Source of the DNA: Epiperipatus broadwayi
Taxonomy: Eukaryota > Onychophora > Udeonychophora > Euonychophora > Peripatidae
Length of the DNA stretch: 64,000 nt
Direction of reading: 5' to 3'
Assembly (NCBI GenBank): GCA_028023455.1
Contig: JAQFVV010006427.1
Coordinates: 1,428,001-1,492,000 of the forward strand
This document shows positions 35,491 through 49,432 of the stretch, in pieces. The position numbers were made by a program, and so were the translations under genes. The notes under the pieces are model-generated. The model saw nothing but the letters and a program-made list of their open reading frames with translations. It did no database searches and was not told the origin of the DNA. Positions within the stretch are counted from its first letter, which is position 1, and the number at the start of each line of letters is the position of its first letter.

Positions 35491-38460
35491 AAGATAAATA
35501 AGATAGTGTTTGAAATGTAGCTATTTTTTTTAAAAAATTAAATTTAGGTGATTTTCTAATATATTATTTTGATGTCATAGGTAGTAGAAGTTCAAACTCA
35601 GTAAATAGGATCCTATAAAAATGCTTAAATAGTTTAAACATTTTAATATAAGTTAAAATATTACAATAAATAGTTTAAAAGATATTAGTTTTTTATTTAT
35701 TATACTCAAAAGATACTGTAATGATATAATAGCTTAATTATAATAATACATATTTTATATAATATGTTTATAATAATTATTTTGTTTAAAGTATTATTTA
35801 AATAATAAATAAGTTAACTAATCTAGAAGGTTCTAAAAGTATCACATGATTAAAGGTGTTTGTGTGAGCTTTCAATAATTTTTTAAAAAAACTTGATTTT
35901 AGCTTGTTAACAAAACTTGATACATTTAAAAGGTTACAAATATTAGGTCTAAAGATAATTTTGTAAGTAATAATTAAAATTATTATTATTTTGTTTAAAT
36001 ATAATGTTTTATTTTAAAAATCAATTTTAGAGTCATTAAAATATTTAACTTGTTTGAAAAAGATAAATTGTTTTAATAAAAGTGTATTTTATTTATAACT
36101 ATTAAATAATTTGATGTAATAATTTAGATAAATTATAACTCATAATTTTAAAATTTAATTTTAAAAGATGAAATTGATTTAGTTTTGTAAATTATAAAAT
36201 TTGTTAAAACATAATTGACCAATGAAATCATTAGATTATACCAGTATAAAAACAAAGATTAATTCAGTCTAGATAATAAAAATAATAAAGACAGTACAAG
36301 TGAAAGTAAAAAAGAAAAAATAACAGTAGTTTGAAATTTATAATCAATATTTTTTTCTTAGTTATAACAATAATAATTTCTTTTAATTATTATTTTTTAA
36401 AGTGTTTTAAGAATATAATTTTTATAATTATTTTAATAATGAATAAATAAACCAAAAAAATTTCTATCAGAGGATTCCATTTGAAACTTAATTTAAAACC
36501 TCAATAATCTAATGGAACATAATAATAGTCATTGGAATACTGAGATAATGTATACCAAATGCTGAAGGATATACTACAACAAGACCAAATGAGATTTATG
36601 TAAGAACTTTAAAATTTTTATGAATAGTATGCTTTAAATGAGTGAACATTTATTTGTAATAACTTTATTCTGTTTTAATGAAATTAATTTATTAACAAAG
36701 CTTAAATCAATAAAGAAGGAATGGATATTTATAAAAATCAATAATATAATATTAAGTTTGAGAAAAAGAGAAGAAAAGCCAAGGCTTTGTATTTAAGCTT
36801 AAAGACTTGATTAAAAATCTATCTTTTTATAATATGTCCAAATGATTGTTTGTTATATAAATGATAACACAATTTATATTTAACTTGTCTTTAAAGTTTA
36901 ATATAAATGGACTTACATTTAAGAACAAGGTATTGAAAGACAAATTGGAGAGGATTACTGTTGAATGTCTTTTATGCATTTTAAAATATTTACTTGCTAT
37001 AAAATTTATAAATAAACTACATGTTGTTTGAAATGATTTTTACTAAAATAAAGCCTTAAATGCATCTAATTTTTAAAAAAAATTATATTATATAAATTAA
37101 TGAATATTTTGAATGATATAGCTATCATGTTACCTAAAAAATATCTAGCTGAAATATATATGTTTTAAAGATAAAAAAATAAATGAATGATTCTTATATT
37201 TTATGATTTGTGACTAATGGAATTGCAAATGTTACATGTGTTATAATTATCACAATATATCTGCCATGTGCAGCAGCTGTAATTAACAGAAAATACATAC
37301 ATACATAGAAAAACATCTTATTTCTTACAAAAATGGATACTTAAATTATTGCTCATGTAGATATTACATGCCTGGATAAGTTAGTCAGAAATAACTGGAA
37401 TAACCATTTTATCTTTTCCAAATGTTTAATATTTTGCCTGGATTTTACTGGATTTTATATTGTTATTTCTAGATTTCATTAAATGGCATTAAGATAGGAG
37501 TATGATTTGTACACAAGGCTTTCCACATGTAACTAGGCAATGGGAGCGAGTTTCTGATAATTGTTCAACTTATGAATAGGAGAAAGAAACTTCCATAACT
37601 TTAAAATTTTATCATTTTTTTATATAACATTAGTATTTTAGAATATTATATTTTTTTAAAACTAACCTATTGTTATTATATTTTAAAATTGAATCTTAAA
37701 ATAGATTAGTTGTTATTATTGTTATTATGTAAAATAAAGAAAATAGGTTTTTAGAAATTAATTTTGTAACAGAAAAGAGAATCATAATTTGTTTTGAATG
37801 TATGGTCAAAGAAGCAGATCATCATTAAGTGATCTTAATAATTGTTGAGATCACAAGTAATTTTCTTTATTATTTACATTGCATTTTGCTTGATGATTTT
37901 AAAATGATATATTTTAAATGGTCTCCTATATTATTGTTTTCATATTGCTTGGATTTAATATTGAATAGGTGAATGTACCATTGATATAATTACCATAGTA
38001 TGACTTCTTTATAAAAGAAATATTGAATGCAAATTAATGCCTTAAATTGTCCAAGGATATTTTTAAATATTTGTGTAATGTGAATGCTTGAATATGCCTA
38101 CATTATATAACGGTTTACAGCCTTGTTAAAACTATTACTGAAATAATAGCGAGCGTTTAATAAAATTTATAATTATAACATTGTTAAGTTATTAATGTAT
38201 TATCTTTACGAATGTTATCTGTTGATACATAGAAATACAGCATATTGATCTCTAAATTATATAATGTAGCTACAAATAAATGTATAGCATTTTCCTGAAG
38301 GTTTGTGATGATGGTGTTCTAGTTGTATTTTTATATTGGACTTTTTCCATCATTTAATATGAGTATTGAATGTCTTTAGAAAAAATTAACTTTTATTTAA
38401 ATATCCCCAATACATTAAACTGTTGGTAATAGCATATCAAATAGGTTAGTATATGCACAA
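35491..38460. other. AT-rich spacer, nothing recognised
   Basis: About 3 kb of extremely A+T-rich DNA. No open frame or element supported. Confidence 0.6.
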
Positions 38461-38612
38461 TGTTTCAAGAGGTATTATTCTCCCCTCTTCAGGTGTTGAT
38501 GGCCTGACAAGTGACAGTACTAGCATGGGATTCAAACCTGGACCCTTAGATTTTTGAGTATTGAATTGAATTTTAAGATAACACTCTAACCAACTGAGTC
38601 TTCCTGCCAATG
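38461..38612 (-). repeat. tRNA-derived SINE
   Basis: On the minus strand an A-box-like CTCAGTTGGTTAGAG (38598-38584) is followed by a B box GGTTTGAATCCC (38538-38527). The order and sequence are those of the internal pol III promoter of a tRNA. The anticodon-side region is too long and unpaired for a functional tRNA, so this is a SINE head. The tail holds CCTGAAGAGG then CCTCTTGAAAC (38492-38463), a hammerhead-like arrangement in which AGAGG and CCTCT pair. No acceptable cleavage triplet follows. Single copy in this window. Confidence 0.7.
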
Positions 38613-41292
38613 TCAACAGTCAGTAGAAATTTCATATACTTATCTATGAGGTTCCTCCAGATTTCTCAATAGTCCAATATAAATAAATGTATACTGTTGA
38701 TGTATGTTTTATCAAGATCACTTGTGTTTAAAAACTTTTTAAAACCATCTTGGAATGAATATAGATGTTTGTTGTTTTTAGTAATATTGTTTGGAAATTA
38801 TTTTAGAATGAGACTTATGAAGTTAATACAGTTCAGTGTGAAATATATATGATGGTGGTCAGGAGAGTAATTGTTATATAAAATCCTAGGTGTTAGGATA
38901 TATTGACAAACTGTTATCTGTGAACTATATTGTCACACTTTGAATTTATTAAACATACAGGTAACAAATGTCTGTATATATTTTCCATAGACAGTTGCAT
39001 TCCTTTATCATCATTAAGAGCTACAATAAAGCCATGACATGAATTTTAGGTGCCAGATGAATTTGGATCCATTATTTTGCACTGTATCTAATGATTATAT
39101 TTTCTTACTTATTTGAGTCATTATTATTATTATTATATACCCCATACTATAATCACTATCTATCACCACAGAAACCACATTATAGAGAATAGTTTTATAA
39201 GATGGTAAATTAATGGCTAAACTGTTAGAAGTTGATAGTTTATGTGAAGGTAAGACAAGGCATATGAAAATTTTTTTCACAAATGATATTGAGATATTTA
39301 TTGTTTGGCATAGTATATAAAATGAGAGAGGAATGATTAATATTCCCACAAGTATTAGAGATCATTTAGTTTAAAATAAATGCATATTTGAATCAGAATA
39401 AAAGTGAGAATAATGAAGAATGATTTGGTGGTATGATGAATGTAGAAGTATTAAAATAAAAAGAAACACGAAAATCAAGCAATATAATTTATTAATAGTT
39501 TTTTTTAATTTGCTATTAAAAAAAGAGAAACATATTTAAAAAAGAGAACTTACAAAATTATATTTGATTTTTTTTCCTTTACAAATAATTAATTTAAAGG
39601 GAGGCATTCATATTTATTTATTTTAATTTTGATATTAAAGTATCAGAATGTATTAAAATATCAAGATGATACTTTACTTAATTGCAAAGTAAGTCTTTAA
39701 TAATTTTGAAAATATTTTATCATTTATTGAGTTCGGAGGGGTGTATTTTAGATCTAGACTGATATTGATGCATTACATAATAAATATATTTTTGATAGTA
39801 TAAATGTAGTATTGTTTTATATTTTTAGATATTAGGAGATTTATTGTAATCACTTCCCAATACAAAATCAATAGAGTATTATTGTTTAATGAAATAAGGA
39901 TAATATATTGTTATTACTGTTATAAGATTTTATTTTATTTGAAATGGCTGGAGTGAAAGCTGTCTTATTTTATTTCTTATTATTTACTTGTAAGATTTAT
40001 TGTAAATATTTTAATTTTAGATGATGTCGATTCTTATATTACTTTTTAGAAATATTTTTCATTTATAACCTTATTGTAATAGATATAATGTTGTTTAATT
40101 ATAAATAAAATTGTTTTAGAATAATACCCCAGTTGAGTTTTGATTTATCTGCATGTTATTCATTGATATTTCATTCCACATGCATGATCCATAGAAAATT
40201 AATGATTTCAAACATTACTTATTTTGTGCATGATTCATAAAGATTACTTAAATCTAATTTTATTGTATGTGATTGAGTAATAAAGTATATAATCATTTTT
40301 TATTATTATTGTAGAAAATATTATCATTGATGATTCCTTTAAACTGATTCAACACCAATTTGAGATACTAGATATTGCCACTATATTAAATATATTATAT
40401 TTTAAGAATTCCACATGAAATAAGAAAGATTGTACAATGTTTTATTTAAAATCTTATTATTTTATTTATATTTTATTTGTTAAGAGTCATTAAGTTATCT
40501 TAGTTGTTTATTGTTATAATTGTTGTAAGGGTAGTTAGATATCATGTAAAATCTCTCATCTTATTTAACTACAGATTCATAATTAATTTATTTTTATTAT
40601 TAATGTTAGAAATGAACTTGAGATTACTTACAAAATAATTGTAAAAGTTGGATTAAAAGAAGATGAGTAAGAATTCGGTTGATGCTAAATTTTCAATTAG
40701 TATTATTTTTATTAAAGGAGCAGTAGTTAATTTATTATTATTTTACAATAAATTTTCAAATTGTATTTTTGGATTATTATATGGGTGTCTAAAGTCATGA
40801 GAGTATTATGTAATAGTTTTGTTGTGTGAATTTGATGGGATAATATTCTTATGCCATTGAGAATATATCTTTAGGGATGTATTCTCAATGTTTAAGCTAT
40901 TGTACCTTGCTGAAAGTCTTATGTGAAGAATTTTATTTGTTATTTTTAATTGAACCATATTTTGTTTACAATAATGAGCTAGTTATAAATTAAATTTATT
41001 AGTAAAATAAAGGAGTTGAGTATTCTAGTTATTTATTGTGAACTTAAATATTATTATATTTTAATTTAATGAGTTTCTTATAATTAATAATCAGAAAATA
41101 TTAATTGTATTAGATATTATATGTTAGCAATATATCTTATGCTAATCTTAATCTTAATTGTCTTAGTAATCTTAATTGTTTTAGTAGTCATTATAACTTG
41201 ACTATAGTATAATATAGTTATATCCTAGTTAGCCAGATTCTTTTATTTCAGTTTTTCTTTTAAGTGAGGGTACAATATATATATATATATAT
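38613..41292. other. AT-rich spacer with one hairpin
   Basis: No gene seen. CATTGAGAATA at 40855-40865 pairs perfectly with TATTCTCAATG at 40880-40890 (14-nt loop). A TA run sits at 41275-41292. Confidence 0.55.
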
Positions 41293-41320
41293 TGTAACGA
41301 TATATAAATATGTCGTTACA
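41293..41320. repeat. 8-bp inverted repeat TGTAACGA/TCGTTACA
   Basis: TGTAACGA (41293-41300) and TCGTTACA (41313-41320) are perfect inverted repeats next to a TA run. TGTAAC...TTACA ends are common for LTRs, so this may mark the 5' end of an LTR containing the promoter at 41.7 kb. No matching second end was found. Confidence 0.4.
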
Positions 41321-41672
41321 TTAATTTAAAATAAAAACTTAAAAGTTCGCACATAAAAGAAAAAAAACTAAACACTAAAATTAAAATGTTTGTTAAATGT
41401 ATATATATTCGCACAGATGCTAAACTTTAAAAATATTTTTTTCATAAACAAAAAAAAAAAAGTATTTGAACGTATTTTTTTTAATAAAAAAATACAAGAT
41501 TGAAGTATAAAAATATTTTAATAAAAAAATAATGTAAGTTAAAATAAAAACAGGTATTAATTAATTCCTGTAATCTATAAATGGAAATGATTGTTTATTA
41601 ATTATCTAAAAGCTGTTTAATTAAAAAGTCAGATGAAAAGTTAGATAAGAGAAGAAAGAGATTTTAGCTTGA

Positions 41673-41792
41673 CCAATGGAAGCAAATAAAGGCCAGGACC
41701 ATAACGAAAAAACAGAACAGTGACGTTTTTGTTCATGGAATCCATAGGAGGACTATAAAAAGAAAAAATATTGAGTTCCAGTCAGTTTTTTC
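41673..41792 (+). promoter_or_regulatory. RNA polymerase II core promoter: CCAAT, CRE-like, TATA, initiator
   Basis: CCAAT at 41673-41677, TGACG (half CRE) at 41721-41725, TATAAAA at 41754-41760 and an initiator TCAGTT at 41782-41787. The A of the initiator (41784) lies 30 bp after the first T of the TATA box, the spacing expected for TATA-directed starts. CCAAT lies near -110 and the CRE half site near -63. Each element is short, but the ordered set with correct spacing is unlikely by chance, especially in a CpG-richer block. It could serve a host gene or be the U3 promoter of a retroelement LTR. Confidence 0.55.
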
Positions 41793-41805
41793 CAACTTGA
41801 TTTTG

Positions 41806-41845
41806 GTGAGTCTGGCGACAAGACGCCCTTGTCGTCCTCACTCAC
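41806..41845 (+). other. Two-step hairpin in the predicted 5' leader
   Basis: GTGAGT (41806-41811) pairs with ACTCAC (41840-41845), and GACAAG (41817-41822) with CTTGTC (41828-41833) around loop ACGCC. It starts about 22 nt after the predicted transcription start. Confidence 0.6.
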
Positions 41846-41891
41846 TTATTTTAAAAATGCAAAGACTGTGATACCAGAACAGAACCAGCTA

Positions 41892-41971
41892 ATGCTACCT
41901 CCAAAATATCAGACCGGTCTTCCAGGAAAGTCTCTGTGGGAATTGCCAACGGGAACAGGGACTCTTCTACC
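41892..41971 (+). CDS. Candidate first coding exon, unrecognised product (partial)
   Basis: Downstream of the promoter at 41784, after a 4-codon upstream frame at 41868, an ATG at 41892 opens 26 codons plus two bases that run to a donor-like CC|GTAAGC (GT at 41972). Without splicing it would stop at once (CCG TAA). Residues start MLPPKYQTGLPGKSLWELP and are proline-, glycine- and leucine-rich, unlike chance frames in this A+T-rich DNA. The sequence around the ATG is a weak translation-start context. I recognise no family and cannot find the next exon; the intron would extend into the CpG-richer block. An alternative is the leader of an LTR element. Confidence 0.35.
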
Positions 41972-41999
41972 GTAAGCAATAGAACTGAACAATTGTTAA

Positions 42000-43400
42000 A
42001 ATCATAATATTAATTAAGAACTTTAAAGAAAAGATAAGTTAATTTAAATTTTATAAAAAGAACTTTTCTCTGACTTATGTGTCAACTCAATTGATAATGT
42101 GTAATTTTATATATGTTTGCGTTTGATAAAAAAATCATTTCCATTTATTATTTATTTGTATTAATATTTATTGTTTAAATTTTAAATGAGGAAATTTAAG
42201 GTTGGGTATAGACGTTGCATAGATTCGTTAGCGGTTGATAATGTTGTGGTTTTCACATTTGATTAGAATATATGTCAACGATATCACTGCAAGCATCTTA
42301 CGATGAATGCTAATGGAATTTGTATATTCCCTATGCAAGTGACGTTTATCGATGACTTTGTATTTTGATCGTTTGTGTTTAATTTGGAATGTTTTTGACG
42401 TGGAATCTGTGCAGCTGATCTGTACTCAACATTTTAAAACAAATTTTATAAAATTCATTTGTGCGAACGTATTTAAATGTTAAATTTAAGTCGGGTGTGA
42501 ATGGCTATATAGATTTGTAAAGTTATATTAGGGGAGGGTAATCTTAGGTTATTTGTGTCGTTGTTGAATTGGGTCAATGGATTGGATATATTTGTGTAAT
42601 TAGTAGATGTAGTATGAGTTTCGCTACGTGCAGAATCGCTGAATACACCGCACCAACCCTTTGCCTATGGATGGGATTGTAAGTCGGCAAAAAGGATCGC
42701 GGTCCCTTCCTATGGAGTTTTTATTTTATTGTTCTTCTTGCTATACAGATGTCATATTCCTGTATTGTACAAGAGTCAATGTTTTCTCTAACTATCCTGT
42801 TCAGATGTCCATTCCTGACAGTATAGTTTATTTGTGCTGTTGTATTTTCATGCTACATTGAATACATAAATGTATCGGATGGATTGATGCCAGTTTGACT
42901 GCGAATTTTAGCCTAAGGTTAAATAGGGATAGAATGTTTTATTTTCAGATGCAAATCTATGTAGTCTATTCATACTTGACCATCTAAATAAAATATTAAA
43001 CTCATTGAAATTTATGTAAATGTACAATTAAAGAGTAATCTAAAAATCTAAAAAAATGTTAAACCTATTCCTCGAATTTAGAATGATTTTATATGTGCGT
43101 AAATAAATATTTTTTATGTGTTAATTTCTGGCAGTGGCTTTTATTCTTTTATATTTAAGATATAAAATTTATAGATTTTTATCTCTGCGTCTCCGCTGAG
43201 CTAGTGACTTGGGCTAACGATCGGAATATTTAAATAAAGTGGAATCTTAACAGCGCGTATCTGCCTACTTTATAAATTTTTCTAGGCTCAAATGCCTAGA
43301 TGGCGCCCTGGTAGTTGTAGATATTGTTTTTGCGGTTAGATTCGATCTTCACTTACATTTCGATCGTTATAATATATATATATCATTTCACAGTAAATCA
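42000..43400. other. CpG-richer block downstream of the promoter
   Basis: CpGs are frequent compared with the flanks (GATTCGTTAGCGG, CAACGATATC, GTGCGAACG, CTACGTGCAGAATCGC, AGGATCGCGG, CAGCGCGTATC). GGGATTGTAAGT at about 42674-42685 is a strong donor-like site. No open frame here is convincing; the plus frame 42661-42861 is cysteine-rich but resembles nothing known. Confidence 0.45.
43293..43307 (+). promoter_or_regulatory. CTCF-like binding motif
   Basis: TGCCTAGATGGCGCC matches the CTCF core YAGRKGGCGC completely and 11 of 14 positions of the longer CCASYAGRKGGCRS form. It stands out in A+T-rich DNA. Motif only; no occupancy can be inferred. Confidence 0.45.
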
Positions 43401-46400
43401 AGGAAATGTAGTGTCTGAATTCACTCAGAGTATTTGAATTAAAAAGATAAATGAAAAAATAAATACAAATTCCAGTAGTTTAACTCCATGTGTATTAGAA
43501 TTATTTCTTATTTAATAAGAATAACATGTATAATGAAAAATAAATATTGTATAAAAACAGTTACTTTTACAATTATATACTTTAAAAAATAATCTTTCTG
43601 TAGATTTAATAACTAGTATGCTTACTGTCCAGATTCCTTTCTAAAATTATAAATGTGAATTTGTCATAATAGACTTTTTTTAATATTTCTCTATATTGTT
43701 TTTGGTTTTCTTATAATAGTACTTGGAATTAGTCTTCAAGTTTGGATCTCTTTAGTTTTTTTGTTCTGTATACTTCACTGTAACAGGCTAGAGTAGCTTT
43801 TTAAAATCAGGAATAAAATAAAGACATCAGGATAGGCAAAAAAGATAGTTTCCATGTTATCAACATCTTCTGGTTTCTAACTATGAGTTATGGCTAATAT
43901 CATTTCACTATTGAGGAATTATACTTTGAAAACATGATAGTACACTGCTGGCTGTAATTAGCACATCTTTTTGATAGACAAGTTATATATAATAGTTAAA
44001 GTAAAATCAGCACCAAAAATACTTTCTATATATATATAATTTTATATAGATATCATTACTGAGCTCTAGTCATTATTCTTTACATATTCATTTCACTTGT
44101 CTACTAACTCAGGTTTTGTCCTATACTACAGTTTCATGCATTTTCTAGCAGTAGAAAGGAATCAATGTGTTAATAATCTATGAATAAAGTAAAAGAATGT
44201 CAATATTTCTAAATCAATGAAATAATAAACGAATTATCAACCTGTTGCTTACATAAAGTCTTTCTGATATCTGACTAAACTTGTTTTCCTGGCCCATAAA
44301 ACTATATTCTTGTTGATGAAAAGTTGTTTTCCTTAGTACTAATGCTAGATTATTTTTCTGTTTTGTTAGAATCCACAAACTGATTATCAGGTAATCTGTT
44401 AATTACTAATAAAAATTAATTATATTTTTTAACTACCATGTATTATTTTATTTAACTATATATATATAAAGTGAATTTTATAAAAAAAACTTTTCCAAAT
44501 TCCTTTTTATATATATATATAAGTAAAAAAAAAATTTTATCATTAAATTCTTAAATTTTATATTTAATATTCTTAAATATAGATTTACTTTTTTTCTACT
44601 CCATCAAAAAATATATGAATTTTTAAATATAACATACCCATAGTTAAAAAATTAAAAGATAAATCCCCACAGGATTTCCTTGGATCTTAAAAACATATTA
44701 AATCTTAAAGCTTTTACATAAAATAAAACAGTACTTCATAATTTACAAAATTGTTATCTTTATAAAAATTTTATTTATTTTAAAATCAATATATTTAACT
44801 CAAATATTTAATAACTATATAACAATTCTTAATTATCAATACTAAAATAATTATTGGTTTGATTTTAAGGTTTCCAATTATTTTATTTAATTACTTTTTG
44901 CTATTTAATAAAGTTTTTAATTAATTTAAATCCTTTTGTGACTTTGAATGAGTTCATTACTGAATGAGGCTGTACTGTCAAATATATATTGTAATCTCGT
45001 ATTCTCGAATTTATTTGGAAGCTATGCAGTAAATAAATGGTTAACTGCACTAAAACGGAAATCAGAGTGTCAGAAGTTAAAAATACGCTTCCTCTTGCAC
45101 CGGCGTGAATTTAAAACGCATTCGCATATAGTTGAGCCTTTATAAAACTCTAACTCACATGGATGCACCCACGCTAAATTTCCCAAATAAACTAAACAAT
45201 AAAAGTAAATATATAATTTCTCAGGGATTCGAATTTTTAACAATTATAATTTCAAAATAAGATATAAACCTTGTCATATTAATAATTACTGATTTGTGAT
45301 AAATCATTTCAGGTCTTATATGATTTGGTTTTACATAATCATTAATTACCCAACTTCAGGGTCTTTATTTATTAGGATTACTTGGAATACTTTATCTCAG
45401 TACTTTTCTTTAATCAACATTTACTACTATCAAGATAAAAGAGATTTTGTGTACGTTTTCTGCCTTTAACTTTCTAGATCCAAATAGAAAATATAATACA
45501 ATATTTAAGTGTAACCTTAGATAAATCAGCAGTGTAGTAGTAAGACCTTAACTTAAACTTTTATTAAGATGAAAATTAAAGAATAATACCATATATTTTT
45601 TTAAAAATAACAACATTGTTTATTTCATGTAAATAATAAAACAATATAACAAGAATATAATATGAATTATCATATGATAGCAAATATTAAAGCTGCTTCT
45701 TTTGAAGTATGTGTGGTAAATCAATTATAATTATTTTTGATGTATAGAATTATGGTATGTGTGACAATACAATATACATGTTGAAGATTGACTGCAATAT
45801 TTTATCCCACTTATTATTGTGAGCATATAATAGAACAAAATGTTCCAAAATTATATGATCAATGCTTAAATGTTAATCACTTTCTTGATCCACTTGAGTT
45901 CGAATTCAAATCCTGTTATTAGGATGTTTATCTTTTAAACATATGTACAATACAGTATTTTAATATTTTCCACCATGTCTAGCACATATTTTATCACTAA
46001 ACATTCAATGAGCCAAATATAAATAAACCTTTATTCTAATAAGTTTTACTATTTATTCAAGATTGTCTTTGATCAAACATGGTTGAAAAAAGTACTTAAA
46101 AAATTATATAACAAATAATGAAATATAACTTAAATTAATTTAAAATAATGATTAAGAATGCAATCTCCAACAAAAAATTTAATATGTATTCTATCTCACT
46201 TATCTATCACACCTTACCTTTAAATATTGAATATAAACTCTACTACCTGAGTTTCCACTGGAGCTATATGATCATGTTTGGCCCATTTATTAATATAATG
46301 ATTTATCAATATATTAATTAAAACACAAACAAATAACACATTGTTCATATAAAGTTTATATGGCACTCAAATACAGAACATTTCCAAATTAATCAATAAT

Positions 46401-46870
46401 AGGACTCTTGATCAGCAGCAAATTTAACTATTTTTAACACTATTATTCATGTTTATTGATGATCAAAATTATCCCAATAGAATTAATCTATCATGAAAAA
46501 TCTTTATCTTTAATACTAAATGTATATCTTGGAATATCTGTAATCCTTCTTAATTCTTTTGATAGTGGCGCATATATATATATAAATATAATATACTGTA
46601 TATTTTATATATATATAATCTTCATAGAACATCTTAGTCAAACAAGTGCACAGATCACTTTATTGCTTTTATTTTGATGATAATTTGCAGAAATTATTTC
46701 AATTGTTTTTTTAAACTGGCAATATATTATTTATCTTTACATGTGAGACATTCCCATAATCATTTACCAAGTGCTTCCTTTACTGCATAAAATGCTGGAG
46801 TAATAAATGTTAAAAGCTGTCAAATTTCAATAATATGAATTGCAGATTTTCTTGGTTAAAATATATCAAA
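43401..46870. other. AT-rich spacer with a small CpG cluster
   Basis: No gene assigned. At 44990-45175 there is a tight cluster of CpGs (CTCGTATTCTCGAA, AAATACGCTTCC, CACCGGCGTG, CGCATTCGC) followed by TATAAAA at 45142. This may be a regulatory patch, but there is no clear initiator. TA runs occur at 44030, 44459 and 44510. Confidence 0.4.
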
Positions 46871-46874
46871 ATTG

Positions 46875-46951
46875 ATGTTATTGGAATGGAGTGGAGATCT
46901 GGCCTATCTTGGACAGCCCCCTGGTAATGTTTTCTATTCAGGCATCCTCAG
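46875..46951 (+). other. Short exon-like stretch with donor site, unrecognised
   Basis: ATG at 46875, 25 open codons (GDLAYLGQPPGNVFYSGIL in the middle), then CTCAG|GTAGGT, a strong donor. Composition is clearly less A+T-rich than around it. A second donor-like TAG|GTAAGC follows 4 nt later. No homologue recognised; it could be part of an old repeat. Confidence 0.22.
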
Positions 46952-46959
46952 GTAGGTAA

Positions 46960-48850
46960 GCACAATATGGTGATTTTGGAGAAAAACACGACTTAGCCTC
47001 AACTGCACTGAAAAGTTTAAAGAAGAATTTTCATTTTAAATCTTCTGGCATTTATAAGTTTTTGTTATATTTTATAAGAAGAAAAGTTAGTTTGTAGTTG
47101 AAATTAGAAAAAGAATTGTACAATATAAATTGTAATTACCAGAAACATGAAAGTTGGAAATTGTAAAAGCACATTGTTTTCAAAGTAAAAGTAAAGTACT
47201 CCAGAAAAAATGATAAGAAATAATTAATTATAGAAAAAGATTTCTTAAAAAAATAAAAATAAAAGAATATTCATTTGTATAATAAGAAATAATTAATTAC
47301 AGAATTTTGAAATGTTAAAGTCCTGTTCATTAATTAATGAAATAATAATGGTAAGAAAAAATGGAAATTAAAAAAATAGGAAAGATTTTATGATTAAATT
47401 AAAATACACTAATTAAATCTGTTATGGCAATATTTAATTGGTGCAAAGAAAATATGCAGTAATATAAGTAGAAAGAAATTTTGGCTACAACTGTTGTGTT
47501 TTCATTGATCTTTGAGATGTTTTCTGACATCAGCAGTTAGCTGAACAAAATCACCATGAGTGTTAACCCACAATCATTATAGAGTTTTCTATCCCAGGCA
47601 CCAGTTACCAGAAGATTAATGAGCTGATTAGAATTCCATACAGACTGCCCTGATATTATTATTTTTTATACATATGAGAAGGCTCATGGAGGAATTACTA
47701 CCAGAAAATAATATAACTTTATTTTGTTGGTTATACATTTAATTAATATTGTCGATTGAGAAAATTAGAAATGTCACCAGCGAAATATATCTACATGTGT
47801 AGATTGCAGAGGGTATTTGAATTTATTTAATTTCCAGTTATCTTATTTTGCTATATGCTACATTTTTTGTTAGCAGATACATAGCAAAATTGGTGCAGTC
47901 GATCTTTCTTTTTAGCAGTTACATAGCAGTTTTTTCCCATGACATCAAAATTTTCCACAATGCATATCTCTTTATAGGTGATTTCCAGGGCATTACTATA
48001 GCACTGTAAATAATCAGACAAAATTTTAGGTTCTCTCTCAATTGAAGTGAACATGTAATCATTTTGAAATACAAAACAAATTAAAATATTTTACATCACC
48101 TTATTAATAAAAAAAAATGAATTACATATTCTTTTTACAATTTCAATTATCTCCTGTTAAAATTTTTATTAAAATAACAAATTTTTGTCAATAAATATTA
48201 TTAAGCCAATAAAATTTTACTAATATTTTAATGTCAATAATTTCATTAGGTTTGTGATCTGTTATTTTAAAAACATTTACTAAAATCTAAACATTTAATT
48301 ATCTGATTTTTTTAGTGAATTGTTTTGTTAGTCTTTGTAATTCACTTTTCTAATACCTGTGAATATTATTTATACATACACACAACATTTATATATAAAT
48401 GCAATAAAATTTATATAGATTTTTAAATACTTTGCTGATTTAATAGACAATTTATTTGTTTTGAACTTGTTGTAAATATTATAATTTAATAAGGTTTGAC
48501 TATTTATGGACTAATTACTATTTATTCAACAAACACTATTTGGTGTGTACATGATTTCTACTCATAGCTAAAACAAGTCACTATCGTTTTTAAATTGTTA
48601 TAAAGAAAATGCTTCTTTGTTTACCGGCTGTGTCTGATTTTAATCTCATTACCATTTACCTTTTTAATAACATTTGAAGTCTTAATAAAAATAAAAATGA
48701 TTATCCTATTGTATATTAACTTTGTGGTAGTCATCTTAAATTTAAAACCTATCCTTTGTTCTACCTATCTACCATAAAATATACAATCAAGAAAATTTTT
48801 AAACAGTTCACACTTTACCTAGCATATCATTTGTACCAAAATATTATGCA
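46960..48850. other. AT-rich spacer, nothing recognised
   Basis: No gene supported. The minus frame 48054-47851 has a repeated NCYVTAKKK / FCYVSANKK pattern that comes from a local imperfect DNA duplication. Confidence 0.5.
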
Positions 48851-48854
48851 GACT

Positions 48855-49233
<379 letters not shown>

Positions 49234-49432
49234 TAAACCTGTTGCATATAAATATAAATTGATTCGTACATATTTATTTATCTAATTACTTATAATAAGT
49301 GAAACACAGGCTTAATATATACCATGTGTCTATATATGTAATATAGGGTATATGAGCACAGACTTTCACATGACCCACCACTCTCCACTCTATCTAATAA
49401 CACTGATACACTCAAGCACATATATGCTGAAA

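Noticed and set aside
41293-41990. Complete LTR retrotransposon
   Set aside because: Only one TGTAAC...TTACA-type end and a promoter are seen. There is no second LTR, no certain primer-binding site and no gag or pol homology nearby, so only the promoter is annotated.
42661-42861. 66-codon cysteine-rich plus-strand frame in the CpG-richer block
   Set aside because: No family resemblance, a donor-like GTAAGT lies inside it, and the second half is hydrophobic low-complexity text.
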